From contig MSHM01000023.1 of assembly GCA_001941225.1 (NCBI GenBank), positions 128,888 through 190,937 on the forward strand: a DNA stretch of 62,050 nucleotides, in the 5' to 3' direction. Position 1 is the first letter of the stretch; each line of letters opens with the position of its first letter. The notes below the pieces were generated by a model that did no database searches, was not told where the DNA came from, and was given only the letters and a program-made list of their open reading frames with translations. Positions 1 through 7,518 of the stretch are shown piece by piece. The position numbers and the translations under genes were made by a program. This DNA comes from Oscillospiraceae bacterium Zagget12. Lineage in GTDB: Bacteria; Bacillota; Clostridia; UBA1381.

Positions 1-20
1 ACCAACTGAACTACCGGGCC
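1..20 (-). tRNA. 5' end of a tRNA gene, cut by the window edge
   Basis: The reverse complement of bases 1-20 reads as the first part of a tRNA: a 7-nt acceptor strand (GGCCCGG), TA at positions 8-9, the D-stem GTTC and the loop start AGTTGGT. The anticodon lies outside the window. The GTAGTTCAGTTGGT stretch is common in bacterial tRNA-Asp, so Asp is the best guess, but the isotype cannot be fixed. A consensus promoter lies directly upstream on the same strand. Confidence 0.8.
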
Positions 21-44
21 ATATTTAAATTTGACTGCTTTTCT

Positions 45-73
45 ATTATACACAAAAACAATGTGAATGTCAA
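45..73 (-). promoter_or_regulatory. Consensus promoter of the edge tRNA gene
   Basis: On the minus strand a perfect -35 TTGACA (68-73) and a perfect -10 TATAAT (45-50) are separated by exactly 17 nt. The -10 ends about 25 nt before the tRNA 5' end. Full consensus is what is expected of a stable RNA promoter. Confidence 0.85.
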
Positions 74-144
74 TACTAATTAAAGAAAAAATTTAATAAA
101 AATTTTTCTTAAATATTGTTTACACAAAACGGAGGATTAATAAA

Positions 145-173
145 TTGACACATGGCAAAAAAAGATGTATACT
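145..173 (+). promoter_or_regulatory. Promoter of mgtE
   Basis: TTGACA (145-150), a 17-nt spacer and TATACT (168-173). Transcription should start near 180, leaving a leader of only about 25 nt before the mgtE ATG. That is too short for an M-box magnesium riboswitch, so this mgtE is probably not riboswitch-controlled. The promoter overlaps an in-frame TTG at 145, which argues against translation starting there. Confidence 0.75.
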
Positions 174-204
174 ATATATAGATAATTTTATGGGAGTGAT
201 GAAT

Positions 205-1548
205 ATGATTGCGTCGTTTACAAATACTATAGAAACCTTGCTTGAAAAAAAGAAATATTCATCGCTCCGCGATGTGCTGTCAACAATGAACGAGGCGGAT
301 ATAGCGGCGATGTTTTCGGAGATGCCGGAGGAGAGCCTGCCGCTCCTGTTTAGGATTTTGCCCAAGGATTTGGCTGCGGACACATTCGCGCTTATGGATA
401 CGGACGAGCAGGAGCTTTTGATACGCGGCTTTTCCGATAACGAGATTAAAGAGGTCTTTGACGAGCTGTATGTTGACGACGCCGCGGATATTGTGGAGGA
501 AATGCCCGCCAATGTGGTTAAGCGTATCTTGAAAAACACCGACCCGCAAATGCGCAATATTATAAACGAAATCCTGAAATATCCCGAGGACAGCGCCGGC
601 TCTCTTATGACCACGGACTATATCAGTCTGCGTCCCAAGATGACCGTCAGCGACGCTATAAAGCGTATACGCCGCGGCATAAACGAGGCTGAAACAATTT
701 ACACCTGCTATGTGACGGACGACAACAGAAAGCTTTTGGGATATTTATCCGTAAAAAATCTTCTCCTTGCCGGTAAGGACGAAAAGATATGCGATATTAT
801 GGACAAAACCATTATCTGCGTCCATACGCATTATGATAAAGAGGACGTTGCAAAGGATATGAACAAGTATGACTTTGTAACTATGCCCGTGGTGGACGAC
901 GAGGGACGCCTTGTGGGAATCGTAACCTTTGATGACGCCATCGACGTAATGCAGGACGAGGCTACAGAGGATATAGAGCGTATGGCGGCTATCAGTCCCA
1001 CGGAGGAGTCATATTTCAAAACGTCCGATTTCAAGCACGCGAAGAACAGAATACTGTGGCTTTTGATACTTATGCTTTCCGCCGCGATAACCGGCGGAAT
1101 ACTGACAAAGTATGAGGAGGCTTGCTCGGCGGTGCCCTTGCTTGTTTCGTTTATACCTATGCTGATGAGCACCGGCGGCAACTGCGGCTCTCAAAGCTCC
1201 ACAATGATAATACGCGGCTTGTCCGTTGACGAAATAAAGCTCAAGGACTTTTTCAAGGTGGTGTTTACGGAGCTGAGAGTTTCGCTTATCCTAAGCGTGA
1301 CGCTTGCCGTGATAAACGGAATAAGAATATGGATAATGAACAGGGATTTGCTGGTTTCGTTGGTGGTGAGCCTGTCCATTGTATTTATAGTTATAATAGC
1401 GCAGTTCATAGGCTGCTCGCTCCCGATGCTCGCCAAAAAATGCAGGCTTGACCCTGCCGTTATGGCGACGCCGCTTATAACAACGATAGTGGACGCGGCG
1501 TCAATTCTGATTTATTTTAACATAGCGACAAGGTTTTTCAATATTTAA
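205..1548 (+). CDS. mgtE: Magnesium transporter MgtE
   Basis: 447 aa from ATG 205. MgtE is a Mg2+-gated channel/transporter of the cytoplasmic membrane. The protein shows the family order: an N-terminal superhelical region rich in MPEE/DDAADI motifs (about residues 20-130), two CBS domains (about 135-260), and a C-terminal block of five hydrophobic segments (about 290-447) with the conserved stretch STGGNCGSQSS and the ATPLITTIVDAAS pore-helix region. The start at 205 is preferred over TTG 145 because the promoter -35/-10 lies at 145-173 and GGGAG (192-196) sits 8 nt before ATG 205; ATG 199 is also possible. Length fits the family (about 450 aa). It stands alone. Without a long leader, control is probably through the cytoplasmic Mg2+-sensing domains, which is known for the family. 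Confidence 0.93.
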   Translation: MIASFTNTIETLLEKKKYSSLRDVLSTMNEADIAAMFSEMPEESLPLLFRILPKDLAADTFALMDTDEQELLIRGFSDNEIKEVFDELYVDDAADIVEEMPANVVKRILKNTDPQMRNIINEILKYPEDSAGSLMTTDYISLRPKMTVSDAIKRIRRGINEAETIYTCYVTDDNRKLLGYLSVKNLLLAGKDEKICDIMDKTIICVHTHYDKEDVAKDMNKYDFVTMPVVDDEGRLVGIVTFDDAIDVMQDEATEDIERMAAISPTEESYFKTSDFKHAKNRILWLLILMLSAAITGGILTKYEEACSAVPLLVSFIPMLMSTGGNCGSQSSTMIIRGLSVDEIKLKDFFKVVFTELRVSLILSVTLAVINGIRIWIMNRDLLVSLVVSLSIVFIVIIAQFIGCSLPMLAKKCRLDPAVMATPLITTIVDAASILIYFNIATRFFNI

Positions 1549-1586
1549 ACAATATGTAAAAAAAATATAAATAATGCTCCGATATA

Positions 1587-1615
1587 TTGAAATCGATAAT
1601 AAGAAGTGGTATAAT
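1587..1615 (+). promoter_or_regulatory. Promoter of the Fe-alcohol dehydrogenase gene
   Basis: TTGAAA (1587-1592), 17 nt, TATAAT (1610-1615), with an extended -10 TGG immediately before the -10 box. The predicted transcription start is near 1622, followed directly by a Rex-like palindrome. Confidence 0.82.
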
Positions 1616-1627
1616 ATAGTTGTTAGA

Positions 1628-1645
1628 TTGATAATAATTTAACAA
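1628..1645 (+). promoter_or_regulatory. Candidate Rex (NADH-sensing repressor) operator
   Basis: The 18 bp TTGATAATAATTTAACAA matches the Firmicutes Rex consensus TTGTTAA-N4-TTAACAA at all but one of the 14 specified positions (A instead of T in the left arm). It sits just downstream of the predicted start of transcription, where a bound repressor would block initiation or elongation. Rex is known to repress fermentative alcohol and butanol dehydrogenase genes when NADH is low relative to NAD+. The rex gene itself is not in the window. Confidence 0.72.
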
Positions 1646-1675
1646 CTATTTTATCATTTTTAGGAGGTCATTATA

Positions 1676-2857
1676 ATGGGAAGATTTACGTTGCCGAGAG
1701 ATTTGTATTACGGAAAGGGTTCTTTGGAGAACCTGAAAAATCTTGAGGGAAAGAAAGCAATCGTTGTAACGGGAGGCAGCTCGATGCGCCGAGGCGGATT
1801 CCTGGACAAGGTTGAAGGATACTTGAAAGAGGCGGGTATGGAGGTTAAGCTGTTTGAGGGCGTAGAGCCGGACCCGTCGGTTGAAACGGTAATGAAGGGC
1901 GCGTCCGCTATGACGGAGTTTGAGCCGGATTGGATTGTGGCTATAGGCGGCGGCTCGCCGATTGACGCGGCAAAGGCTATGTGGGCGTTCTATGAATATC
2001 CCGACACAACCTTTGAGGCGCTTTGCGTTCCGTTCAATTTCCCGAAACTTCGCCAAAAGGCTCATTTCTGCGCCATTCCGTCAACATCGGGTACCGCGAC
2101 GGAGGTGACAGCGTTTTCGGTTATAACGGACTATGCCAAGGGAATTAAGTATCCGCTTGCGGACTTTGAGATTACGCCGGATATTGCCATAGTAGATCCG
2201 GAGCTTGTGTCTACACTTCCGGTAAAGCAGGTTGCATACACCGGTATGGACGCTTTGACGCACGCCATAGAGGCGTATGTATCGACGCTTAATTCGCCGT
2301 TCACCGACCCGCTTGCGATAAAGGCTATAGAGATGGTATTTGATTATCTGCCGCAGTCATATCTCGGAGATATGGACGCGAGAGAGCAGATGCACTACGC
2401 GCAGTGCCTTGCAGGACAGGCATTTTCAAACGCGCTTTTGGGTATAGTTCACTCAATGGCGCATAAGACGGGCGCGGCGTTCTCAACCGGACATATTCCG
2501 CACGGCTGCGCGAACGCTATTTATCTTCCGTATGTTATCAAATATAACGCTCACGAGCCGGAGGCTATGAGAAGATATGCAGACATCGCAAGAAGAGTAG
2601 GTCTGGGCGGCACATCGGAGAAGGCTCAGGTCAACGCGCTTATCGAAAAGATTGAGGAATTCAACAGAGCTATGAATATTCCCAAAACGCTTAAGGAATT
2701 TGGCGTAAACGAGGACGAATTCAAGGAAAAGGTTGCAAATATTGCGGAGCTTGCCGTAGGCGACGCCTGCACCGGCTCAAACCCGAGAAGTATAACACCC
2801 GAGCAGATGGAAAAGCTGTTTGTATGTACATACTACGGTACTGAAGTTGACTTTTAA
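1676..2857 (+). CDS. Iron-containing alcohol dehydrogenase
   Basis: 393 aa; group III (Fe-ADH) family, NAD(P)H-dependent reduction of aldehydes to alcohols such as ethanol or butanol, cytoplasmic. The N-terminal Rossmann-like half carries the GGGSPIDAAK dinucleotide-binding motif (about residues 95-104) and the STSGTATEV stretch. The C-terminal helical half carries the metal ligands: an Asp in the IVDPELV region, the first His in MDALTHAIE, the second in HSMAHKTG and the third in HIPHGCAN. AGGAGG at 1662-1667 lies 8 nt before the ATG. It is monocistronic, with its own promoter, a Rex-like operator and a strong terminator, which fits a redox-balancing fermentative enzyme. The exact substrate cannot be read from sequence. 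Confidence 0.93.
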   Translation: MGRFTLPRDLYYGKGSLENLKNLEGKKAIVVTGGSSMRRGGFLDKVEGYLKEAGMEVKLFEGVEPDPSVETVMKGASAMTEFEPDWIVAIGGGSPIDAAKAMWAFYEYPDTTFEALCVPFNFPKLRQKAHFCAIPSTSGTATEVTAFSVITDYAKGIKYPLADFEITPDIAIVDPELVSTLPVKQVAYTGMDALTHAIEAYVSTLNSPFTDPLAIKAIEMVFDYLPQSYLGDMDAREQMHYAQCLAGQAFSNALLGIVHSMAHKTGAAFSTGHIPHGCANAIYLPYVIKYNAHEPEAMRRYADIARRVGLGGTSEKAQVNALIEKIEEFNRAMNIPKTLKEFGVNEDEFKEKVANIAELAVGDACTGSNPRSITPEQMEKLFVCTYYGTEVDF

Positions 2858-2877
2858 GTTAAGCAGAAAAAAATCGA

Positions 2878-2916
2878 GCTGTCGGCAGGTATATCTCTGA
2901 TATACCTGCCGACAGC
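2878..2916. terminator. Bidirectional terminator between the ADH gene and recD2
   Basis: Perfect 17-bp stem (2878-2894 with 2900-2916) closed by a 5-nt loop. It is followed by a T-rich tract on the plus strand and, past an ATCG, by an A-run that reads as a T-run on the minus strand. It serves both converging genes. The arm GCTGTCGGCAGGTATAT recurs in the terminator at 44849-44895. Confidence 0.88.
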
Positions 2917-2919
2917 CTT

Positions 2920-5163
2920 TTATTTTTCATCTTTCAATTCCGTAAATTCCTTTACGGCAATCAGCTTTTCGCAAAGCCCTGTGAACCGCTGATGAAATTG
3001 ATTGTTAAAGGTCATATTTTGCACGGTTTTTTCGCTGCCTACAAGCACAACCATATCTCGCGCGCGGGTTACCGCGGTGTAAAAGAGGTTGCGGCTCATC
3101 AGCATCGGCGAGAATGAGCATACCGGCATTACCACAATGGGAAACTCGCTGCCCTGGCTCTTGTGCACCGTTATCGCGTAGGCAAGGTCAAGCTCGTCAA
3201 GATTTGTAAACGGGTACTCGACAAGCTTATCCTCATCGAATATTATATTCATACACTTGTCGCGGACGGAGATGCTTTCTATAATTCCCATATCGCCGTT
3301 AAAAATGCCCGTGCCGTCCTCTCCGTTCTCGCGGGAATACATCATATCATAGTTGTTTCTGGTCTGCATCACCTTATCGCCGACGCGGAAGGTCGTGTTG
3401 CCGTAGACGTGCTGCGGACGCCTTTCGTCATACGGATTGATGTGCGATTGCAGCAGCTTGTTAAGCGCGACAGTACCCGCCACGCCCTTTTTTGTGGGAG
3501 ACAATACCTGTATCGAGGATATGGGATTTACGCCGTAGCTTTTCGGCAGACGGTTTTTGAATAAATCCATAACGGTAAACGCGCTCTCCTGCGGCGTTTT
3601 GCGTTTCAGGAAGAAGAAATCGCTTGACTTTGCCGATAAATCCGGCAGCTCGCCGCGGTTGATTTTATGCGCGTTTACGATTATCAGGCTTTCCTCCGCC
3701 TGTCTGAAAATTTTATTGAGCTGTATAACCGGTACGGTTTTGCTTTCGATTATGTCGTGAAGTATATTTCCCGGACCCGCCGACGGCAACTGGTCGGAGT
3801 CGCCCGACAATATAACCTTCGCGCCGTGTTTCACGGCTTTGAGGAACGACGACATAAGAGATATATCAATCATACTTACCTCGTCGAGAATAATAACGTC
3901 GGCGGTCAGCGGATTTTCCTCATCGTGAGTAAAAACATTGTACCCCTCGGCGGAGCGCTGCGTGCCCAAAAGACGGTGTATGGTTTTTGCCTCATAGCCG
4001 GTAACCTGGCTCATTCGCTTTGCGGCGCGTCCCGTGGGAGCGGCAAGCGCGATTGACAGCTTTAAATCCTCCAGCAGCTTTATTATCGTGTTTATCGTGG
4101 TGGTTTTTCCGGTGCCCGGACCGCCCGTGAGTATCATACAGCCGGCGGAAAGCGCGGTTACAACCGCGTTTCGCTGCATAGGCGCGAGATATAAATTCGT
4201 ATTTTCCTCAAGGGCGTCAATGGCTTTTTCAGCCTCGTCCTCGGTCATTGTAAACTTTTGCGTATTCTGCGCCATAGCTATAAGTCTGCGCGCAATGTAA
4301 TATTCCGCCTCGTAATACTCGTAAAGGTAACACACCTCCGTGTTTTCCGCCTCGGCTATGAAAACAGCCTTTGAGCCTATAAGCTCGGAAATCGCCGCCT
4401 CTACCTCGTTTTCCTCCACCTTAAGAGTGTATACCGCATGCTCGATTAAAAGTGATTTCGGCAAATATACGTGCCCGTTTGTATACGCGGCGGTATGCAA
4501 AATGTACTTTATTCCGGCGCATATTCGCAGTATGCTGTTTTTGGGAAGTCCCATATTAAAGGCGATTGTGTCGGCGGTTTTAAAGGAAATTCCGTCCACC
4601 ATATCTGACAGTATATATGGATTTTTCTTTATCAAATCAACCGAATTACCGCCGAGTACGTTGTGAATTTTGACAGCCATATTTGCCGACACATTGTATT
4701 GCTGCAAGAACATAACGATGCTTTGCATAGATTGCAGCTCGCGGAAGGATTCGCCGATTTTTTTAGCCTTTTCCTTGCTTATGCCCTTTATCTGCGAAAG
4801 CTTTTCGGGTTCGGTGAGCATAATATTAAGCACGTCGCAGCCGAAATGCTCGACCAGCTTTTTAGCTGTCGCCTCGCGTATGCCCTGCACTATTCCCGAG
4901 CCGAGATATTTTATTATGGACTCCTCGTCGGAGGGCATAACGGTTTCGTAATATTCCGCCTTGAATTGCTCGCCGTAGTCCGGGTGGGTAGTCCAATTTC
5001 CTGAAATAGCGATGCTTTCGCCCTCCGAAATGAACGGCATATAGCCCGTCGCGGTAAAAAGCCCCTCCTCGGCGCTGTCAATGCCGCATACGGTATAGCC
5101 GTTGTCCGGATTGGAATATATTATTTCTTCAACTGTTCCTGTAATTGTTATTATTTCACTCAT
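2920..5163 (-). CDS. recD2: ATP-dependent RecD2-type DNA helicase
   Basis: 747 aa; RecD2 (YrrC) family SF1B 5'-3' helicase, found in bacteria as a protein independent of RecBC and linked to replication-fork and DNA repair roles. The N-terminus has an OB-like region (about 1-75) and helix-hairpin-helix repeats (about 85-200, for example GISKEKAKKIGESF). Helicase motifs follow in order: motif I GGPGTGKTT (about 345), motif Ia region APTGRAAKRM, motif II LDEVSMID, motif III SGDSDQLPS, and motif VI near AITVHKSQGSEFP and YTAVTRARDMV. Its ATG overlaps the stop of the upstream decarboxylase gene by 8 nt (ATGAGTGA), so the two are translationally coupled. Length is typical for RecD2. Confidence 0.94.
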   Translation of the reverse strand: MSEIITITGTVEEIIYSNPDNGYTVCGIDSAEEGLFTATGYMPFISEGESIAISGNWTTHPDYGEQFKAEYYETVMPSDEESIIKYLGSGIVQGIREATAKKLVEHFGCDVLNIMLTEPEKLSQIKGISKEKAKKIGESFRELQSMQSIVMFLQQYNVSANMAVKIHNVLGGNSVDLIKKNPYILSDMVDGISFKTADTIAFNMGLPKNSILRICAGIKYILHTAAYTNGHVYLPKSLLIEHAVYTLKVEENEVEAAISELIGSKAVFIAEAENTEVCYLYEYYEAEYYIARRLIAMAQNTQKFTMTEDEAEKAIDALEENTNLYLAPMQRNAVVTALSAGCMILTGGPGTGKTTTINTIIKLLEDLKLSIALAAPTGRAAKRMSQVTGYEAKTIHRLLGTQRSAEGYNVFTHDEENPLTADVIILDEVSMIDISLMSSFLKAVKHGAKVILSGDSDQLPSAGPGNILHDIIESKTVPVIQLNKIFRQAEESLIIVNAHKINRGELPDLSAKSSDFFFLKRKTPQESAFTVMDLFKNRLPKSYGVNPISSIQVLSPTKKGVAGTVALNKLLQSHINPYDERRPQHVYGNTTFRVGDKVMQTRNNYDMMYSRENGEDGTGIFNGDMGIIESISVRDKCMNIIFDEDKLVEYPFTNLDELDLAYAITVHKSQGSEFPIVVMPVCSFSPMLMSRNLFYTAVTRARDMVVLVGSEKTVQNMTFNNQFHQRFTGLCEKLIAVKEFTELKDEK

Positions 5164-6514
5164 TGCTTAACTCCGATACGGTGATTTTTCCGTCTGTAAT
5201 TCCGGTAATTTCCGCTCCCGCCGCCGAGAGCGTTTCTATGTATTCAATCTGTTCGCCGCCGATTACCTCGCCCATATGTATGACGGGTATACCGGGAGGG
5301 TAGGGAACGACATTCGCGCACGAAACAAATCCCGCCGCGTTTTTCAGCTCGACTTCGCGCCAATCTGAATAAAATGCCGCTTGAGGCGACAGCGCCTTCG
5401 CACAAGCGGGCGGCGGCGTAATCGGAGCCGCGCTTTTCCGCTTGCCCGCGCTTGATGTTATCTCATTCAGCGCACCAAAAAGCGCGTTCAAATCCTCAGC
5501 AGTGTTTGACGGCGTGACGATTAAAACTATATTGAATAAGTCCGCCGCCTCTATGTCTATGCCGCGCTCCGAAAGATATTCGTCAACTTTAAAGCCCGTG
5601 ATGTCGAAGTCGGAAAAATTAAACACAAGCCTTGTCATATCATCGTTTTCAAGGACCTTAATTCCCGTTACGGCGATTTTTTCTCTGAAACTGCGGCATA
5701 AATTATACGTTTCGCTCCATTTGTTTTCGCCGGTCAGCTCATCTCTGGCAATATCCGCCGAGGACGCTATAACGTAGGACGGACTTGAGGATTGGAACAT
5801 ATACAAAGCCTTTTCAAGCCTGTTTCTGTTTATGAGAGAGCCGTTTACGTGCAGATACGCCGCGCCGTTCATCGCGTTTAAGGTTTTGTGAGCGCTTTGG
5901 CATACCGCGTCCGCATATTTTACAGCCGTGACCGGAAAACGGCTGTCCGCGGCAAAGTGCGCGCCGTGCGCCTCGTCAACAATCAGCGGAATGTTTTTCT
6001 CGTGACATTCCTCGGCAATGCGCTTTATGTCGGAGCATATTCCGTAGTAATTGGGCGATGTTATGATAACCGCGTCCGCGGTGTCCGTTATATATTCTTT
6101 TATTGTGTCGGTACGGGCGGGAACGCAGAAAACGGGGTCGGTGCTTTTCGGGAAAAATCTTATATTAATCCCGAGGAGAGCGCAGGTGTTTATAACGCTC
6201 ATATGGCAGTCGGCGGCGGCAAGCAGCGTGCCGCCCGTTTTTACCGCGCCGCATATCATAGCCTGAATCGCGGCGGTTGAACCGCCGGTAAGGATATAGC
6301 TTTTATCGCTGCCGTAAAGGCGCGAAAGCAGGTGTTGAGCCTCGTTTACGTATCTTCCGCCGTGATGCAGATTTTCCGTGGCGCCAAGCTCCGTCACGTC
6401 AAGAGAGAGCAGGCTTTTATTAAGACCGCGCCCGTTTTTATGCCCGGGCATCGCGAATGATATTCTGTTTTTGTCGGCATAGCCTTTAAGACGCTCATAC
6501 AGCGGCGCGGACAT
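5156..6514 (-). CDS. Orn/Lys/Arg decarboxylase family PLP enzyme
   Basis: 452 aa; fold-type I pyridoxal-phosphate enzyme of the Orn/Lys/Arg decarboxylase group (short Firmicutes SpeA/YaaO-like form), which usually makes agmatine or cadaverine for polyamine synthesis. Visible signatures: SFAMPGHKNG near the N-terminus, the ITSPNYYG segment, the PLP-proximal IVDEAHGAH, and the Schiff-base lysine in SAHKTLNAM. The C-terminus has the short PYPPGIPV motif. The start is ATG 6514, because AGGAG lies 8 nt upstream; an in-frame GTG at 6523 overlaps that site. It begins an operon with recD2. Which amino acid it decarboxylates is not readable from sequence. Confidence 0.88.
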   Translation of the reverse strand: MSAPLYERLKGYADKNRISFAMPGHKNGRGLNKSLLSLDVTELGATENLHHGGRYVNEAQHLLSRLYGSDKSYILTGGSTAAIQAMICGAVKTGGTLLAAADCHMSVINTCALLGINIRFFPKSTDPVFCVPARTDTIKEYITDTADAVIITSPNYYGICSDIKRIAEECHEKNIPLIVDEAHGAHFAADSRFPVTAVKYADAVCQSAHKTLNAMNGAAYLHVNGSLINRNRLEKALYMFQSSSPSYVIASSADIARDELTGENKWSETYNLCRSFREKIAVTGIKVLENDDMTRLVFNFSDFDITGFKVDEYLSERGIDIEAADLFNIVLIVTPSNTAEDLNALFGALNEITSSAGKRKSAAPITPPPACAKALSPQAAFYSDWREVELKNAAGFVSCANVVPYPPGIPVIHMGEVIGGEQIEYIETLSAAGAEITGITDGKITVSELSNE

Positions 6515-6546
6515 AAAAATCACTCCTTTTTAAAATTCTATTTCTT

Positions 6547-6575
6547 ATTATATAAAATTTTTCGCGTTATGTAAA
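6547..6575 (-). promoter_or_regulatory. Promoter of the decarboxylase-recD2 operon
   Basis: On the minus strand TTTACA (6570-6575), 17 nt, TATAAT (6547-6552). It is divergent from the nitroreductase promoter about 20 bp away. Confidence 0.75.
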
Positions 6576-6594
6576 GCAAATCCGGAATACAAAA

Positions 6595-6623
6595 TTGAAA
6601 AAGGTGAAAAAATGTGATAAAAT
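6595..6623 (+). promoter_or_regulatory. Promoter of the nitroreductase gene
   Basis: TTGAAA (6595-6600), 17 nt, TAAAAT (6618-6623). A GGAGG ribosome site precedes the ATG at 6654. Confidence 0.65.
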
Positions 6624-6653
6624 AGAATAAAATAAAAAACGGAGGTAAAAATT

Positions 6654-7223
6654 ATGAATGTATATGACGCGATAATGTCAAGACGAACGATAAGGAAATT
6701 CGAGCAAAAAAAGGTTGACGAAAAGGATCTTGAAAAATTGGTTGACTGCGCGAGGGTGGCGGCTTACGGAGCCAATACGCAGCCGCTTAAATTTGCTATT
6801 ATAACCGATGAGGAAACGCTTTCAAGGATATATCCGCTTACAAAATGGGCGGGTTATCTTGCGGACGGCGCGCCGAAGGAAAACGAAAGACCCGCCGCAT
6901 ATGTAGCGGTCTTGGGCGACAGGGATATAAAGCCGAACGGCGGCTTTGAGGTTGAGGCAGGCGCGGCTGTCACCACGATGATGCTTGAGGCGGTTGAAAT
7001 GGGACTTAGCACCTGTTGGCTCGGAGCGCTGCAGCGCGACGGCATAAAAAAGCTGCTCGCCCTTGACGATAAGCTTGACGTTGTATATCTTATGGCTGTC
7101 GGCTACGGCGCGCAGGAAAGCCGTATGGTTGAGATGAAAAACGGCGTGAAATATTATGAGGACGAAAACGGAGTAATAAACGTGCCGAAACGCTCTCTTG
7201 AAGATGTTTTAATCAAGCTGTAA
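6654..7223 (+). CDS. Nitroreductase family flavoprotein
   Basis: 189 aa; FMN-dependent nitroreductase-fold oxidoreductase, normally a cytoplasmic homodimer. The N-terminal FMN phosphate-binding segment is SRRTIRKFEQKKV (about residues 9-21), followed by ARVAAYGANTQP, which contributes to the flavin site. The middle has the family's hydrophobic dimer helix (GAAVTTMMLEAVEMGLSTCWLGAL), and the C-terminus the VGYGAQESR segment. A short KNGVKYYEDENGV strand pair replaces the usual KPRK tail. It is monocistronic between its own promoter and a terminator. The physiological substrate is unknown. Confidence 0.9.
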   Translation: MNVYDAIMSRRTIRKFEQKKVDEKDLEKLVDCARVAAYGANTQPLKFAIITDEETLSRIYPLTKWAGYLADGAPKENERPAAYVAVLGDRDIKPNGGFEVEAGAAVTTMMLEAVEMGLSTCWLGALQRDGIKKLLALDDKLDVVYLMAVGYGAQESRMVEMKNGVKYYEDENGVINVPKRSLEDVLIKL

Positions 7224-7248
7224 AGCGTCTGCCGACAAATTTTTGAGT

Positions 7249-7276
7249 CTGCCGAAGATTTCGGCAGATTTTTTTT
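7249..7276 (+). terminator. Terminator of the nitroreductase gene
   Basis: Stem CTGCCGAA/TTCGGCAG (7249-7256 with 7260-7267), 3-nt loop, then A and eight T. Confidence 0.88.
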
Positions 7277-7277
7277 G

Positions 7278-7307
7278 CAAAAAAAAAACACCGCCTTTCG
7301 GACGGTG
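7278..7307 (-). terminator. Terminator on the minus strand, likely of htrA
   Basis: Read on the minus strand: CACCGTCC, short loop, GGCGGTG, then an 11-T run (plus-strand A-run at 7278-7288). It lies about 210 nt past the htrA stop. The space between (7310-7518) holds two more hairpins (AAATATC/GATATTT near 7395 and a CCCTTGCCTT/AAGGCAAGGG stem at 7427-7452) but no gene. Confidence 0.7.
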
Positions 7308-7518
7308 CTTAAAACAAATACATTGGGGGAGTAAATGTTTTTTTTGTGGGGGAGTTATCACACCTTAAAAAGATGTAATACTATATAGAAACAAATATCC
7401 GAGATATTTGGATCTTTTGGGGGGACCCTTGCCTTTGGGGAAGGCAAGGGCATATGAAAAAAAGGATGGTATCGACTGCCGGTTAAGGCAGCCTATCAAT
7501 TAAAACTGTATAGCTTTG

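Noticed and set aside
145-204. An N-terminal extension of MgtE starting at TTG 145
   Set aside because: A consensus promoter lies on this stretch and a ribosome site precedes ATG 205.
7427-7452. A CRISPR or integron repeat near CCCTTGCCTT/AAGGCAAGGG
   Set aside because: A single hairpin with no regularly spaced copies.
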